A DNA stretch of 64,000 nucleotides from Antedon bifida. Lineage: Eukaryota; Echinodermata; Crinoidea; Comatulida; Antedonidae. This document shows, in pieces, positions 1 through 13,300 of the stretch (position 1 is the stretch's first letter; each line of letters opens with the position of its first letter). The position numbers were made by a program, and so were the translations under genes. The DNA is taken from assembly GCA_963402885.1 (NCBI GenBank), contig OY727096.1:1674001-1738000 (forward strand), given 5' to 3'. Under the pieces are notes generated by a model. The model worked only from the letters and a program-made list of their open reading frames with translations. It made no database searches and was not told where the DNA came from.

Positions 1-286
1 TGAAATATTTCTTTAAATTTATATTAATTAAGTAACTATAATTTCAAAAATAGCTAAGTTATACAGCTTCAAATGATGAGGTACTGTAGAAGACGTGAAT
101 TGAAGTGAATTCAATGAAAAACAATTACTTCTCTGCACTATAAACTATAAATACGTAAGCAACAAAAACTAAAAAAGTGATTATCAAATTGAAAAATAAT
201 TAGCAATGACGACATTGAAAACAAATTATGTATTACATAATGAAAGGGAAACAAAGTGTATGTAGAAATAAAGAATATCAATTAAC

Positions 287-3200
287 CTTTTTCTTCGCTA
301 ATTGATCCTGCCATGGCGGTCATACTTGCGTTGTCAGGTAGGTTTAACGACGTACTCTCACTGCTCACGCTGCATCGCTTACTGCTCACTTCAAAGTGTA
401 CATCCAACCTGCAAAATAAAAATTAAAATAAATAAAATTTATAAATTAAATTTGTTTTTATACAGTACAAATTCAATTCAATTATTATATTCCATCAAGC
501 ACTCTGGCTTAAAAATTGCTTGTCACGTATATAAAAACATTAAAAATATGATAAAATGTGTAAAATACAGTGTATTTTGTATTTATGTATTTTGCTTAAG
601 CTGCCATGCCCAGCATTTTTCGTTTTTTTATATAATTGTATTGTAGTATTAAAAATTGTGGAGTGAGAGTAAATCTCTGTTTACACTATCAAGCCAGTAG
701 TGATATTCCAAAATATGGTAGTGCTATGACATCATCATATCCATGTATATGGGCACATCACATGTTTTTGTCACATAACGTTTGACAGTGTAGACAGAGC
801 TTTGAAAGAGTGAAAAAGAGAGGGAGTGAACAATTGAATAGAACAAAAAAATTGTGAAAAATATGGATGGCATAAAATGATGGGAAAGTGTGAGGCATTA
901 GATGATACAGATATAAAATTCATATCAAAAACTAAACGATTGTTTTTAGCGTCACAAACCCATCCTATTCTTAAGCTTTGTCTGCACTATCAAATTTTAT
1001 GTGAGAAAAAAATGTGATGTGCCCATATATGGACATGATGTCATATCACTTACTACTATATTTGGGTATATCACTACCATATTTGGGTATATCACTACAA
1101 TATTGGGCACATCACATGTTTTTTGTCACACTAGTTTAATAGTGTAGACAGTGATTTAGGTTGTTCCACAGGAGGAAAGTATTCCTTTAATTAGAATAGT
1201 GGTTTCCTCAAGTTTTGTTTGTCACATAAAATTTGATAATGTAGACAGAGCTTTAATAGCTATTTAAAAGTAAAAGTTCTTCAGTATATTCACAGAATAT
1301 TATGTCAGAAAATATAATACTAATAATGGATTGATTTATGGGAAATTTAACTGCACTTTCAACGTACGTCACTAATTGTGATTTACGCAATACGTAACAA
1401 GGAAACAGAGACATGATGTGAATTATGTAATCAGTTGTATTCTTACACATCTATTGTAATTGACAGAAAATGTGCTATAAATAGCCATGTAATTACTTCA
1501 TGTCACACCATTCATTAAATGTGAGGTTTTTAGCAAGACTGATCACTCTGAATTAGTTAGCAGTATTTAATAAGGATACTTAATGAGGTAGAAATAGATG
1601 GAGTACAACAATAGACAATGGTCAACTCTAATGCAATCACTGTGGAGAGGGAACATCTAATATTCTGTAGCTGTCTCAAATTGACCAATCAGATAGCCAT
1701 TCACAAGTCTTACGCACTATGACATGTTGCACCCATGTTGAGCAAAAATACTCCAATGGGAATGAAATATGAGTTGATAAATTACATTAATTTCTTTAAT
1801 GGCAAAATAACAATACATATAATATAATTCAGAGATTTTAAATACCATTATTGGGGATCCTATAGTAGAAGAAAACAAAGTTTCTTGTCACATCCCAAAA
1901 AAAGATAACAACAACTAATATAATATGTCATTTATTAAAAATACATCAAACTACTGAGTAGTAGTATGTATGTGAAAAGAATATCATCTGAAAGAAGTAC
2001 AAAAATAATACAATACCAGTGACCTATTGCACACAAATATACTTATTTGAAAACTTAATTAAGATCATATCCTGTCATCTAAATGCAATACTGAGTTTAA
2101 TATTTAAAAATGTATCAATCAATTTTAATGAATTATCATTTTGGTTATGTAAACAGTAAAACTCTTGTCTACAATACACTATTGTTTTTTCCTCAAATCA
2201 ATATTTCAGGAGAGTACAGTCTACACTATCAAACTAGTTTGACAAAAAAAGTGTGATGTACCCAAATATGGTAGTGATATGCCCCAATATAGTAGTGATA
2301 TGACATGATCATCATTAAGAAAAACGATAAAGGTTAGCACACAAAATTAAACCTTAAAAAGTGAAGACTGATGTAAAACAAATAACGTCATACAACATGG
2401 AATTTTTAATTACAACACTGATGGATGTCTTTCAAGATTGTTGTATACAAGTGTTCTATATCTAGTCCTAATCCTATTATATTTTTACTTTGAGCAATAT
2501 CAGCAACAAATGCAAATGAGCATGGACTGAAATCACATACTTCAATTTTCATTGTCTATGCATCCTAGATACGCTAAGGTAGTCTAACATATACAGCACT
2601 TAATTCTAATTAAAAATGCTAGTAATATAATAATTGCAACTTGGTCAAAAACATAACATTACTACATATACACGCCATGTGCTACTTTTAAACATACGAT
2701 TTAAAGCAATTCTACAAATTCGTTCTTAGGAATGAACCCACGACCTCCAAATGAGGCAAACAAGGAAGAAGAAGAAAGCTATACAACTTTACACGAGGCA
2801 TCATTTTAAGCTGTGTAAATCTTGGTTCAATACCTTTAGTATAAATAAACACATGGAATTCATTACCTTACCACATTGTTTCAACACTCAACTCTTTGAA
2901 ACGAACATATGACTTACACATAAACACTATGAGAGGAGGCAGCCTATACGAGTAATACTCTTTGCCTCCTTATTTCACTAAGATAAGCATCACTTAAGGT
3001 AAGCACTTCACCTTTCATTTCTGAAGAAAAAATCCCAAAATTTATTTGAATTTCTATGAATAAACTTTGACTTACTTATTTTGTCCAATAACGCTGGGTC
3101 CAATACCACCACTTCCAGACAAACTACCAGTAAGACTTGAACCAGCAATGGCTCTGGTACTAGCGCTGTCACTAACTGTGTCATCGTGTAGGACTCCTAC

Positions 3201-6200
3201 AACCTCTAGATGGCTTTCACGAGCTACACTTGCTTCTCCTATACTTGGGTTGCCAACAGCACTGTTGACCTCTGCGTTTATATCTGTAGTGTAAGAATTT
3301 AGAGAAGTGTTTCATTATGATATATATATATTTATACTTAAGGTCTACACTACATAAACTTAATAGGTGACAACAAAATATGATAGGCCCATATATGGAC
3401 ATACAGTGATGATGTCATATCACTACCACATTGGGCACATCACTTTTTTTGTCAAACTAGTTTGATAGTGTAGACAGAGCTTTAGGGTACTAGCAATGCC
3501 TTTAGAGTTGATTTAGTAGTTGGAGGTCTTAAAAAATGGGTCTCCTATGTATATTGTATTGTAAATAAACAATCTTTATTGTTTATTTATATGTGTTACA
3601 TAATGTAAAGTATTAGTTAGTTATCCTCTTCATCTGGTTCAGGTTGAGGACATCTGTCTCTGTATTTTGGCATCTGTTCTTCTCTTCCTCAATAAAACAT
3701 TTAGTATTAACTTTAAGGTTAAATTTGTGCTACCCTTTAGGGATATAATTATACGTTTAATTCTCGTTTTTTTGACCTAAGCCTTAACCATTAATTATTC
3801 TTGTCATTTTATATATAGACATTCTATAAAATATAGATAACAATATAATGGTGAGATATGCATATTTTATCTGTTTTCCTGGGAAATTAGTACATTACAC
3901 ATTTACAATAATTATTATAACAGACAACATCCTGTCATAGTACAGAGCGAATGCATAAAAGATGATCATGAGTTTTACATAATGGCTACAACACGGCGAC
4001 TGATAATCATAAGCAGTATAAGGTCTTGTTTACACTATCAAACTTTATGTGACAAAAAAATGTGATGTGCTCATATATGGACATGATGATGTCATATCAC
4101 TACCATATTCAGGCACATCACACTTATTTTTGTCAAACTAGTTTGATAGTGTAGACAGAGCTTAATGGCGCAACTGTTCAAATATTCCGGGTACTTCCTC
4201 TTTGTCATCTCACCCTCGTAGTAGCAGCCCAGCACACATGCATGATCATTTAATATTATCCACCAATAGGACGCACTCATACCGGTACAAAGACACACAC
4301 TTGCAATACAGTATGACTAAGGTACTCTTAATCATACTGTGAGCGTTCATGCCTTTGTGCAGCGATGCATACAATTTGACCTTGGATATCTGGCAGGGAA
4401 GCGCAGCAGATATAAATAGATCACAAGTCATAGAAAGGAATGTCACACATTATGAGGTCTGATGATTTTAGCTGTACTATAAAAATTATTATTTCTTCTG
4501 TTTATTTTTAGTTATGTAAGCATTTTTTCTATAATATTTATTTATTTTATTTCAATTCGCAATCAACAGCGGGGGAGCCCGTCATTTACAGACTGGAATA
4601 CATAAAAAACAAGACAAAAGAACATCAACATGGTCCACAAGATCCAACCAAAAAAAATACACACCATTTAAAGTTAAACAGCATACACTATTCAATTGCA
4701 CTGTTCCATGAAATTACCAAAAGTGGTAAAAAAATAAAATTTCAAAACAGAAAACGATTAAGCTTACCAGAAGCATTGGTAACTCCAGCAGTGGCATTAT
4801 CATCGTCGTCAAATTCAATTCGGACACCTCCTCCTTGACTAGTTGTTACACCGCACCCACCGCTACGACATAGAGAGAATGGTACCACTCCATAGACATA
4901 GGTTAGCATAATAGGAACACCAATACCTAGAAAAAGAACAAAAATAAAATAAAATAGTGCAATAAATTAACTTTTCGATAAGATTAACATTTTGTTTTTT
5001 TTGTTTTGTTTTATATATTTAGGCAAATTGCCAAGAATAACCATAAGCGAATTCATTCACTATTCTTTTTAAAGGTGGCAATCACGTTCACAAGACAAAT
5101 ATACACAAGATGCTCTACATCTTATTAAAAAGTCTTATGGAGTGGAGTTGTAAATTGTCATTAGGAAAAATCCTGACATATGACAGGACTTGAACCCAGG
5201 ACCCTTTGATTGGTAACTCCACTGGCAGTTCTCCTCCAGAACAACCGAAACGTTTAGACATTCTCAACTATATTTCCATTATGGAAAACCGATATGGCGA
5301 ACATAACTGTACTACTGTATGTTTATTTGCTATGCAAACATTTAAACAATATTGTACTTATATTATTGTAATTCAACACTATGCTACTTACCAACAGTCA
5401 ATGCTGCCAATACAGGAGCTGCTACTATAGATAAGGACACACTACCAACAATTGCTAGATTTCTCCTATGTTTTGAGGCATTGCTATATTTCCAATACAC
5501 CTGTAAGCAGAGATGATGCATGATTAAAGTCTACACATGCTGAAGTAATTTCAATGTTACTTAATGTGTATTAATATGTTCCCATAGTAATAATTGTCTT
5601 GTTCTCTATAGAGACATGATGACATGAAATCAATTAAGTGCACATAGTCAAAATAATCTAGATAATGGAGAAAACTCTGATCTATTCTTTTTTCCGAAAC
5701 AGTTCTTATTTATTGTTACCATTTAAGTTATTGTACATGTATGCTTCTTTTATTTCTTGAACTGTTTCTAAATACATGTTGTTGAATGGAGTGATATGGT
5801 TTATGCTTAATGCAGCCTTTATGTATTCAGACTAGGTACAGTATGGTTGGGGTTATAATGGGAGTTACAGTACCCTCTCTTAACCTATACTATGCATGCT
5901 TTAATCAATGTTCTGAAATCAAAATAAATAAGACATTGACATTGAAGATTTTCTAAAGCCCTATCTACACTATCAGAACTACTGTAGTTTGACAAAAAAA
6001 AAAAAAGTGGGATGTGCCTAAATATGGCAGTGATATGACATCATCATGTCCATATATGTCTATATTTTTTTTGACACATACAAGTTTCATAGTGTAGACA
6101 AGGCTTTGCTTATAAAGTTATCTCAATCAGACTTTGACCTTTACAGGTCACGACCTGTAGATGAGGCAGATGGAATGACCTTTAGAGGAAACATGGTAGA

Positions 6201-9200
6201 ATTCAAATAGTGCTAGATGGATAAGCCTGTTCCGTCATCAATGTCATTGGTGCGTACACAAGTTCACTTAAGATATGCCGTTAAATTATAATGTACAGTA
6301 TGTAGTTATATAGTAGTACTGTAATAATATATATAGCATATAATATTAAACACAAGAGGCAAAGAACATTAATTCTAAACCGCCCGGTGATATACTGAAA
6401 TTTAATTAATTAATTTGAAACGATATTAATAGATAAAAACAAATGCGTACAGTATATACTGTATTATAATTGTTTGATCTACTGAAACTTCAACAATTCA
6501 AATACCGTATATCCTGTGGTATAATCCCACCCACCTACTGTAGAACACAAAATTGGGCCAACTTTGAGGGTAGGACTATACCCAGGGAATCCTGGTTCAG
6601 GATAAAAAATTATTGGTAAGCATTTCTTGTAAAAACTCATCTGAACTGTCTAGAGAGAAGCCTACATTCAGACCAAAAGTCAATACTGGGACTATGCCCG
6701 GGGAAATGCCTGTTTGTGAAATCAGAGGAGGATGTGGGATTAAACACGAAGTGGGATTTTACCCGAGGATATACGGATTTTATTTGTATGTTTCCTAGTA
6801 TTTTTTAAATGTTTTTTGTAATCACCATGTCTAACAGTTCCCAAATAATTGTTTTTTTTTTTAAAGACATGACACAACTTATGAACCTTTAAAAGCTTCA
6901 ATGGCTTCCTCGGCTCATGACATTAATACATTCGTTTAAATCATGACTGCATTTAACAGTTTTTAGCGCATACAAGCTTTTATGTGTTTCACATTGAATA
7001 GTGACAATAGCAAGCACATTATGGAATTTAAAAGTCGTTACAACGGATATTAACATCATGTTATGGATCAAATGGATCTTAACCTCTGTTTTTCAATGTT
7101 GTTGACAACGTTTAATGACTTCAATGCCATTAGTACAAACTACAGGGTAGGCTATAGTAGGCTTCAGTACTAGCCAGGTCTCTTTGCTTTCTCTATGTTT
7201 TTACCCGCTGGGCTAGTAACAAATTAAGCACCAGTTCCCTCCTTTAGACTCGATTCAATACCAACAAAATATTTCCATTTTTATATATTTTAACTACACA
7301 TGATTTATGGACAAAATGCAATTGTGAATTTTTACTAAAGGTAGCATTTGATTGGATAATTCATTAATCAACAAAATCTTAGCTCTCAAACTAGTTTGAC
7401 AAAAAAAGTATGATGCTCCCAAATATGGTAGTGATATGACATCATGTCCATATATGGGCACATCACATTTTTCTGTCACATAAAGTTTGATAGTGTATCC
7501 GACAAGCCTTTACCTTGCGTCCAACATAAACTGGTATTCCAATGACCATAGCAGGTACAGCAATGCCAGCTATCAGTGCAATGCCAACTGGTGCACCAAC
7601 TAATGTCCCAAGCTGCCACAAAATCTTCTTCTTTCTGCTCCATGGCTTCTTACCCCAGAATGTACAACCAGAAGGGCTGAATAAGAAGAACAAAACATTC
7701 TTACTAAATAATTGCTAGTAATATACTGTAGTATTTGTAAACTCTCCCAATACCGAACTCTCTCAAAACTGGAAATTCGCCCAAAACCAGACTTTTCTTG
7801 AGGCCCAAAAGGTACCAAAAATGTTTTTACCACTAAAAACACATTCCAAATACTAGGATTTCCAGAAAACCAGACATATTGGGCCAGCCCAAAGGTGTCC
7901 GGTGATATTGGGAGAGTTGACCTTATGACCTGACAACATGTCAAAATTAATATTAATTATAGCTAGGCCTACTGTAATATTTGCTGGTTGTAATAAATAG
8001 TAAATAACAAATAGTTTTTGTTTAGTTCAGCAAACGTACTGTACACAATGTAAGACTTGATCTGCCAATTTCTATATTCAATTTTATAATAATTAATCAT
8101 TTTAAAAAATTTGCTTGTTTGCTAGTTGTTTTGCTACAGTAAGTAATATTTTATACAACAAAGTAAATTTCTAGCTCTGTACCTACTACAGTAACTACTA
8201 TGTACAGTTACATACATACAAAAAATGAAAAAATCTAGGCCTAGCTGCGATGGATAAAAATGACAGGGAAACAATTTGATTGTTACAAGATTTACTGATA
8301 ATGTATTTGATGTATGTAAAATTTGAGGGATTTAGTACAAAGTGGTTTGCCGATAAGCTACTCAAGTGCTTATGCTGTCATGTGGCTGCATACTTAAATA
8401 TTCACCACTCTTCGTACTTAGTCTCTCTATGTTATTTATTCTGTTATTGTAAGCACCGTAAACAGAATGTTACTTTATTAGCTTCTGTAAATGTACTGTA
8501 CTGTAACCCCTGAAGATTCTATGACAAAAGTCAAACTTTTCGTACATATGACAGCATCTTCTATTTATAAAGTGAAGTGAGTTATTCTTATTTAAAAAAA
8601 GATATTGGATCAGCAGTGTTGATAAAATAAATCGTCTGGTTATTGATACAAGAAACTTTATTTGTAAAAAACAAAGAAATGTCGGTTGTCAGCAAATCCG
8701 ATTAAAAGATACATATATAAACGGACTAAAAATGTATAAAACATTAAATATTAATAATCTTTAAAAAGGTTAAAAACGTATAGGAAATTCCTAATATTTT
8801 GAATGCTATTAAGATTGTTTTGGATATAATTTAAGCTCCTAAATTAGAATGCCCCCATATACAGTTAGTTATATATAGTTAAAAAAATTCCCAGTACGAT
8901 TGTGTTTATTGATTTTGAAACCCATTATGTAAGGATGCATGCAATTTATTTGTTATTTTTCTTTAGACAACCTATTCCATACACAATACAAAATAATAAT
9001 ACACAATAGAACACCCTAGTAAACAACATACCTTAAGTAATGTAGATCTGATATCTCTTTCATGCATAACCAACAGAATTCGGCACCGCACACAGCGCAA
9101 GTCATATGATTGCACGAACCGTCGTCCATTTTGATTATCAAAGCAGTGCATCGTGGGCAGGGTTTTACTTGATCTAAATAATTGCAAAAGAATAGTGAAA

Positions 9201-12200
9201 ATTATAAATAATTACACATTGTTAAAAGTAACTGTGAAATACCACAGTGATATGCTTTTAAGATATTTTAATGTATTATTTCTATAGAACATTTTTTTTT
9301 GTGTAGAACTTTAAGCTCTGTCTATACTATCAAAAAGTTTGACAAAAAGGTGTGGTGTGCCCAAATATAGTAGTGATATGGCCAAATATGATATTGATAT
9401 AACATCATCGTGTCCATATATGGGCACATCACATTTTTTTGTCACATATGATAGTGTAGACAGAGTTTTACACTTTGTAACATTTCCTGAAACTCTTGAT
9501 TCTAACTTAGTTGTTAATATAGTAAGATTTCAATTAAGATAAGACGGTTTCCACTCAAATGGTCAACATAATTACTTGAGACAGATAGCTCATCATTATA
9601 TGATATGACTAACACTGCACCTGATCATAACAATCTATAGTTTGTTACCCTCAATATGAACTTATATACAGAAACAAAAATGACTAAGACAGATAGCGGC
9701 TACTCTCTTCCATTGTGTAAATGTACTGTAAGGTTATTACCCCATAATGCTATATTCACTAAGGCGCACATCATCTGCATGGTCAAGTAGTGTAGGCTAC
9801 ACATTCAAGTGTTGGACTGTATAGACAGCTGCCCAGAAAAATTTAATTGAAAAAAAAAACATTTTCCAGAGTATAACTAGCCAATTCTGGCTTAATTTGT
9901 CTAGTATAAAAGACAAATTATTTAATAATACAGTTTTACTGGCAGCAATATTAATTGTATGTTTATAGTAAAACTTAGTTTAGGCTTGGCCTACCCTACA
10001 ATATAGGCATCACAATTACATACATGTACGCGACACTGTACACTATTACAGAATTCGTCTATGATTACTGGACAAATTATACATTGAGTATAACAAGAAA
10101 GTATTCAAATCAAAACTATTCCATTTTAAACCTTAAGTTCTATCTACACTATCAAACTTTATGTGACAAAAAAGGGGATTTCTGCCCATATATGGACATG
10201 ATGATGTCATATCATTACCATATTTGAGCACATCACAACTTTTTTTGTCAAACTAGTTTGATAGTGTAGACAGAGCTTTATACAAATATTATATCATACC
10301 ATGGAGGTATAAGGATCATACCATTTACAAAATAGGGAGGAATAGATAAGTATGCTGCGATGCATGATGCAATGGCATAATTAGCACACCTTTATTACAT
10401 AAACCTTGCAATGTTATCACTAATCAAATATTAAACGTCGTCGCCGCCTGATTTGTACAACAAAGCCTGTATCTCTCACACAGTAAAGATGTTTTGCCTT
10501 GCATTCGACAATCGATGACTCAATACAAACGACGACTAACTGTACAATTACCATATTGTATAAACTATCTATACTGCACTGTACAAATGTTCTATCATTC
10601 CACTCTCTCAAAATTTGACTAGCTTAAAATGTCAGGACTCTCTTACTTTGGGACACCCATAATTAGGGGGACACCCCGAAACGAATGAGGGGAACACTAC
10701 GTCTGAGGCCTATTCAGTGGAAACCACGCTTCTTAAGGGGGAAACATGACCCCTTAAGAATAGTGGTTCTATTGTACTACTGTAAACAACAAGACTATAA
10801 CAGTAAAGCTCTGTCTACACTATTAAACTTTATGTGACAAAAAAATGTGATGTGCCCATATATGGACATGATGATGTCATATCACTACTGTACAATGTTT
10901 GAGCATATCACACTTTTTTTTTCAAACTAGTTTGATAGTGTAGACCTTAAGATCTCAAAAAGAAGGTGCCATGAAGAATATGGCTTTTAAAATTCTAATC
11001 TTCTTGTTTTAGTGTGAATAGTGAATGCGGAAACACTGACTTCATTCTGAAGTTTTTTCAATAGACTTTTTACCATGTCTATATTCAATACATACAGCAC
11101 AGTATTAGACCTGGATATTGTTTTTAAAGATGTACAGTACTGTACATTTGAGAGAAAAAATTTAAATTCCTTTTTTTGATTTGCTGTACTGTTTTAGTCA
11201 GATGACTGACTAGATTATTTTGAATGTGAAGTTAAATAGATTATGGCGTCAAAATACATTAAGAACATTGCATACAAGTTGATTACATTCTCTTGACAAA
11301 TAGCATCTAGTAGCTCATGTATCATGACACAATATTCAAAGAATTCAATCATGTATTTTTATACTATTAAGTACCTACTAGTTTTTGTAAAAAGTAATAA
11401 AAACAACAATATGCTAGTTATTCATGAAATATAATATTATTTTCACCTCGAATAAAAAGGTAATCAAAATACCAGTTATGTTGGTCATAAAAATAGCAAG
11501 CGTAGATAAAAACGTAATCAAAATAACATACATTGGCTGTGTTTATAAAGTAAAGGCTACTGTATGTAAAGCACTATCTACACTATAAAAAACCTTATGA
11601 CAAAAAAATGTTATGTGCCCATATATGGACATGATGATGTCATATCACTACCATATTTGAGCATATCACTACCATATTGGGCAAGTGTACTGTAGAAAAA
11701 GGTATTTATTTTAAATTGTAAAACAACTTGATGTAGAAAATCATTTGTATCCAGTAAAATGTAAAGTAAAGGCTAGTAGGAGAAAGGTGACAAGGATGTA
11801 CGCTAAACAGGATTCAATTCATTCTGACGTTCAAAATACAGTAACCACACTTCAGGCGCGCCCAAAGGAGAGTTGACTGCACTGTACCCATTTTAAGCTC
11901 TGCCTACACTACTAATTGCAAAACAATTACCAAGCACCTTTGAAAAGCATTTTTAAATGCAAAGCATCACAAAATTACAGTGATATGAATGTGCCATGGT
12001 GCTTTCAACGCGACATGGTGCTGTGAACATACCATGTTGCTAAAAACGCATCATGATCCTGTGGACAACTTTTGTTAATCAAAGTTTAACATTAAAATAT
12101 ATTAGTTACTACTTACGAGATATGGAACCTTGGCTGCACGAAAGTGATGACTTCCTAGCGCGTCCAGATCTCTGTTGTCTTGCAGCATCACAAGTCTGGT

Positions 12201-13300
12201 TTGGGTGCCAGGTTTGTTTACAGTGGTAGCAGAAGCTAGTGTTACAGCCACTCCTCTCACAGGCTACCTCTGGACAACTTGCACATCCGGCAGCTATCAC
12301 GGCATATCTGAAATACAGCATCATAAACATAAGGAAAACTATTTTCTATTTTTTATCAAACAGCATTTGTTTGAATCTTGTTTTATTCCATCTTAAATTA
12401 TTCAGTGGATCTTCAGATATTTGAAGAGTCTAAACATTGTATTATCGAATATGAAAACTACAGTAATAATACTAATATTGCTGTGAAATTGACAAATTGT
12501 AAATAAAGTTATGGCAGGCTAGTGATCAGGAGGTCGTGGGTTCGAATCCTACTTGAGAATTCCTTTTTTTCCCCAAACATTTCTACATGAGGGCGTGGTT
12601 GTGGACTAGTCCATTATGGTACAGGGGTGTTCTATGAACTTTTTACTTTCAGTACCTAAGCCCTCACTCTGCAGAGCATGGGCTATTGTCAGTTTATCCA
12701 GGTAAGCTAGGCACGAAATAGACTACAATTACATCAGATGTTTACTTACCCACAGTCTGGAGCAGGACACCACCGACAGTCTGGATCCATCATAAGTACG
12801 CGGCGAAGCGCAAACTCCTCATATTTACTCATTAGCATATTATCGTTAAGAATTCGCTTGATGTCGTTAGGATGGAAAACTTCTGCGCATTCCGGACACG
12901 CAATGTTCACACGACTTTCTGTGATTTCAATCTTTAAATATTGACGCAGGCACTCCTGACACGACCGGTGTTCGCACGTGATTATCTCCGGGAATTGATC
13001 TTTCGGTCGTTCCATAAGGCACAGCGGGCACTCCATCGCATTTCCTCTTTTAGATGACGAACTGATGTACTCTCCTGCGCCTTTGCTGGAACCTCCTTTG
13101 CGTATATGAGCCGGAGTTCCGTTACCGGTCTCTATGTCGAAGCTTCCACGCGACTTAGATCGACGTGACATCATCCTTGTTAAAAACCCTCCTTGCTTTT
13201 TACTATGCACGGAACTTGTCGTAGTCTGTGAGGCGGTTGACTGGATCGACTTCGTGTCTGGCTCCCCTTTACCCATATTTATTCGGTTCAAGAACTTCAA
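287..13300 (-). CDS. RNF19: RNF19A/B-type RBR E3 ubiquitin ligase, 3' part outside the window
   Basis: Eight coding exons on the minus strand: 13300-12750, 12307-12117, 9173-9032, 7676-7514, 5500-5392, 4926-4768, 3283-3076 and 408-287, all with GT-AG borders and matching phase. They give about 548 residues before the left edge. RING1 runs from about C91 to C138, followed by the IBR. RING2 starts CPRC at about 253 and holds the likely catalytic Cys at about 268 (DGSCNHMTC). Two hydrophobic segments follow (about 316-345 and 363-400), as in RNF19 proteins, which sit in the ER membrane. The [10 protein letters not shown] block and the later Ser/Gly-rich SLTGSLSG block also match RNF19. The family transfers ubiquitin through a thioester on the RING2 Cys. 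The start may be M1 at 13300 or M9 at 13276. The last donor (AAAG|GTTAAT) is weak. Family assignment is very secure; A versus B cannot be decided. Confidence 0.93.
674..803 (-). mobile_element. M1 MITE copy
   Basis: Beyond the last RNF19 exon seen in transcript order only by 266 bp. The CTAG-side arm is partly deleted; the other end reads TAGACAGAGCTTT. Confidence 0.8.
971..1158 (+). mobile_element. M1 MITE copy with tandem core units
   Basis: Full-length, RNF19 intron. The core unit ATATCACTACCATATTTGGG is present two to three times. Confidence 0.85.
1213..1256 (-). mobile_element. M1 MITE terminal fragment
   Basis: Only the TATGTGAC-side end remains (GTCACATAAAATTTGATAA...GACAGAGCTTTA). 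Confidence 0.7.
2217..2315 (-). mobile_element. M1 MITE copy, truncated
   Basis: The CTAG-side arm and two core units are present; the sequence leaves the element after GACATGATCATC. Confidence 0.75.
2725..2762 (-). repeat. tRNA-derived SINE fragment
   Basis: On the minus strand it reads GGAGGTCGTGGGTTC, identical over 15 bases to the B-box region at 12529-12543. Confidence 0.55.
3339..3484 (+). mobile_element. M1 MITE copy next to RNF19 exon 7
   Basis: Begins 56 bp upstream (transcript sense) of the exon 7 acceptor. The left end is degenerate (TAAGGTCTACACTACATAAA). Confidence 0.8.
4019..4164 (+). mobile_element. M1 MITE copy
   Basis: Full-length in RNF19 intron 6. The core reads CATATATGGACATGATGATG followed by a CCATATTCAGG variant. 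Confidence 0.85.
5180..5222 (-). repeat. tRNA-like B-box fragment
   Basis: Minus strand GGGTCCTGGGTTCAAGTCC fits a T-arm/B-box; a remnant rather than a tRNA gene. Confidence 0.5.
5955..6107 (-). mobile_element. M1 MITE copy, diverged
   Basis: Ends CCCTATCTACACTATCAGAA and GTGTAGACAAGGCTTT; long A tract in the left arm. Confidence 0.75.
6353..6405 (+). repeat. Isolated conserved block, copy 1
   Basis: The stretch around TCTAAACCGCCCGGTGATAT recurs almost perfectly as its reverse complement at 21527-21580. Confidence 0.8.
6503..6779. mobile_element. Inverted-repeat element, CCGTATATCCT ends
   Basis: Left TACCGTATATCCTGTGGTAT against right GAGGATATACGGA, with ATCCCAC/GTGGGAT continuing the pairing inside. 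Confidence 0.68.
7382..7511 (-). mobile_element. M1 MITE copy abutting the RNF19 exon 4 donor
   Basis: The right end (GTGTATCCGACAAGCCTTTA) stops 2-3 bp from exon 4, whose splice donor (AAG|GTAAAGGC on the minus strand) reads straight into the element. Confidence 0.8.
7739..7918. mobile_element. Inverted-repeat element, AACTCTCCCAATA ends
   Basis: Left AACTCTCCCAATACC pairs with right GGTGATATTGGGAGAGTT. 62 bp upstream of RNF19 exon 4 in transcript sense. Confidence 0.75.
9311..9470 (-). mobile_element. M1 MITE copy
   Basis: RNF19 intron 2, 138 bp from exon 3. Two core units; left arm reads AAAAAGTTTGAC. Confidence 0.82.
10133..10280 (+). mobile_element. M1 MITE copy
   Basis: Full-length in RNF19 intron 2; ends AAGTTCTATCTACACTATC and AGTGTAGACAGAGCTTTA. 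Confidence 0.85.
10730..10760. repeat. Perfect 11-bp hairpin
   Basis: TTCTTAAGGGG, 9-base loop, CCCCTTAAGAA; RNF19 intron 2. Confidence 0.75.
10804..10950 (+). mobile_element. M1 MITE copy
   Basis: Left end perfect (AAGCTCTGTCTACACTATTA); right end cut to GTGTAGACCTTAA. Confidence 0.82.
11567..11685 (+). mobile_element. M1 MITE copy, truncated
   Basis: Right arm missing after ACCATATTGGGCA. An isolated end-like piece (AAGCTCTGCCTACACTACT) is at about 11895. Confidence 0.72.
12505..12560 (+). repeat. tRNA-derived SINE fragment
   Basis: GGTTCGAATCC (12539-12549) is a perfect pol III B-box. TGGCAGGCTAGTG upstream resembles an A-box at suitable distance. No full tRNA cloverleaf forms. Confidence 0.6.

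Noticed and set aside
12505-12560. Possible functional tRNA gene
   Set aside because: Good B-box but no complete cloverleaf or acceptor stem; better explained as a SINE.
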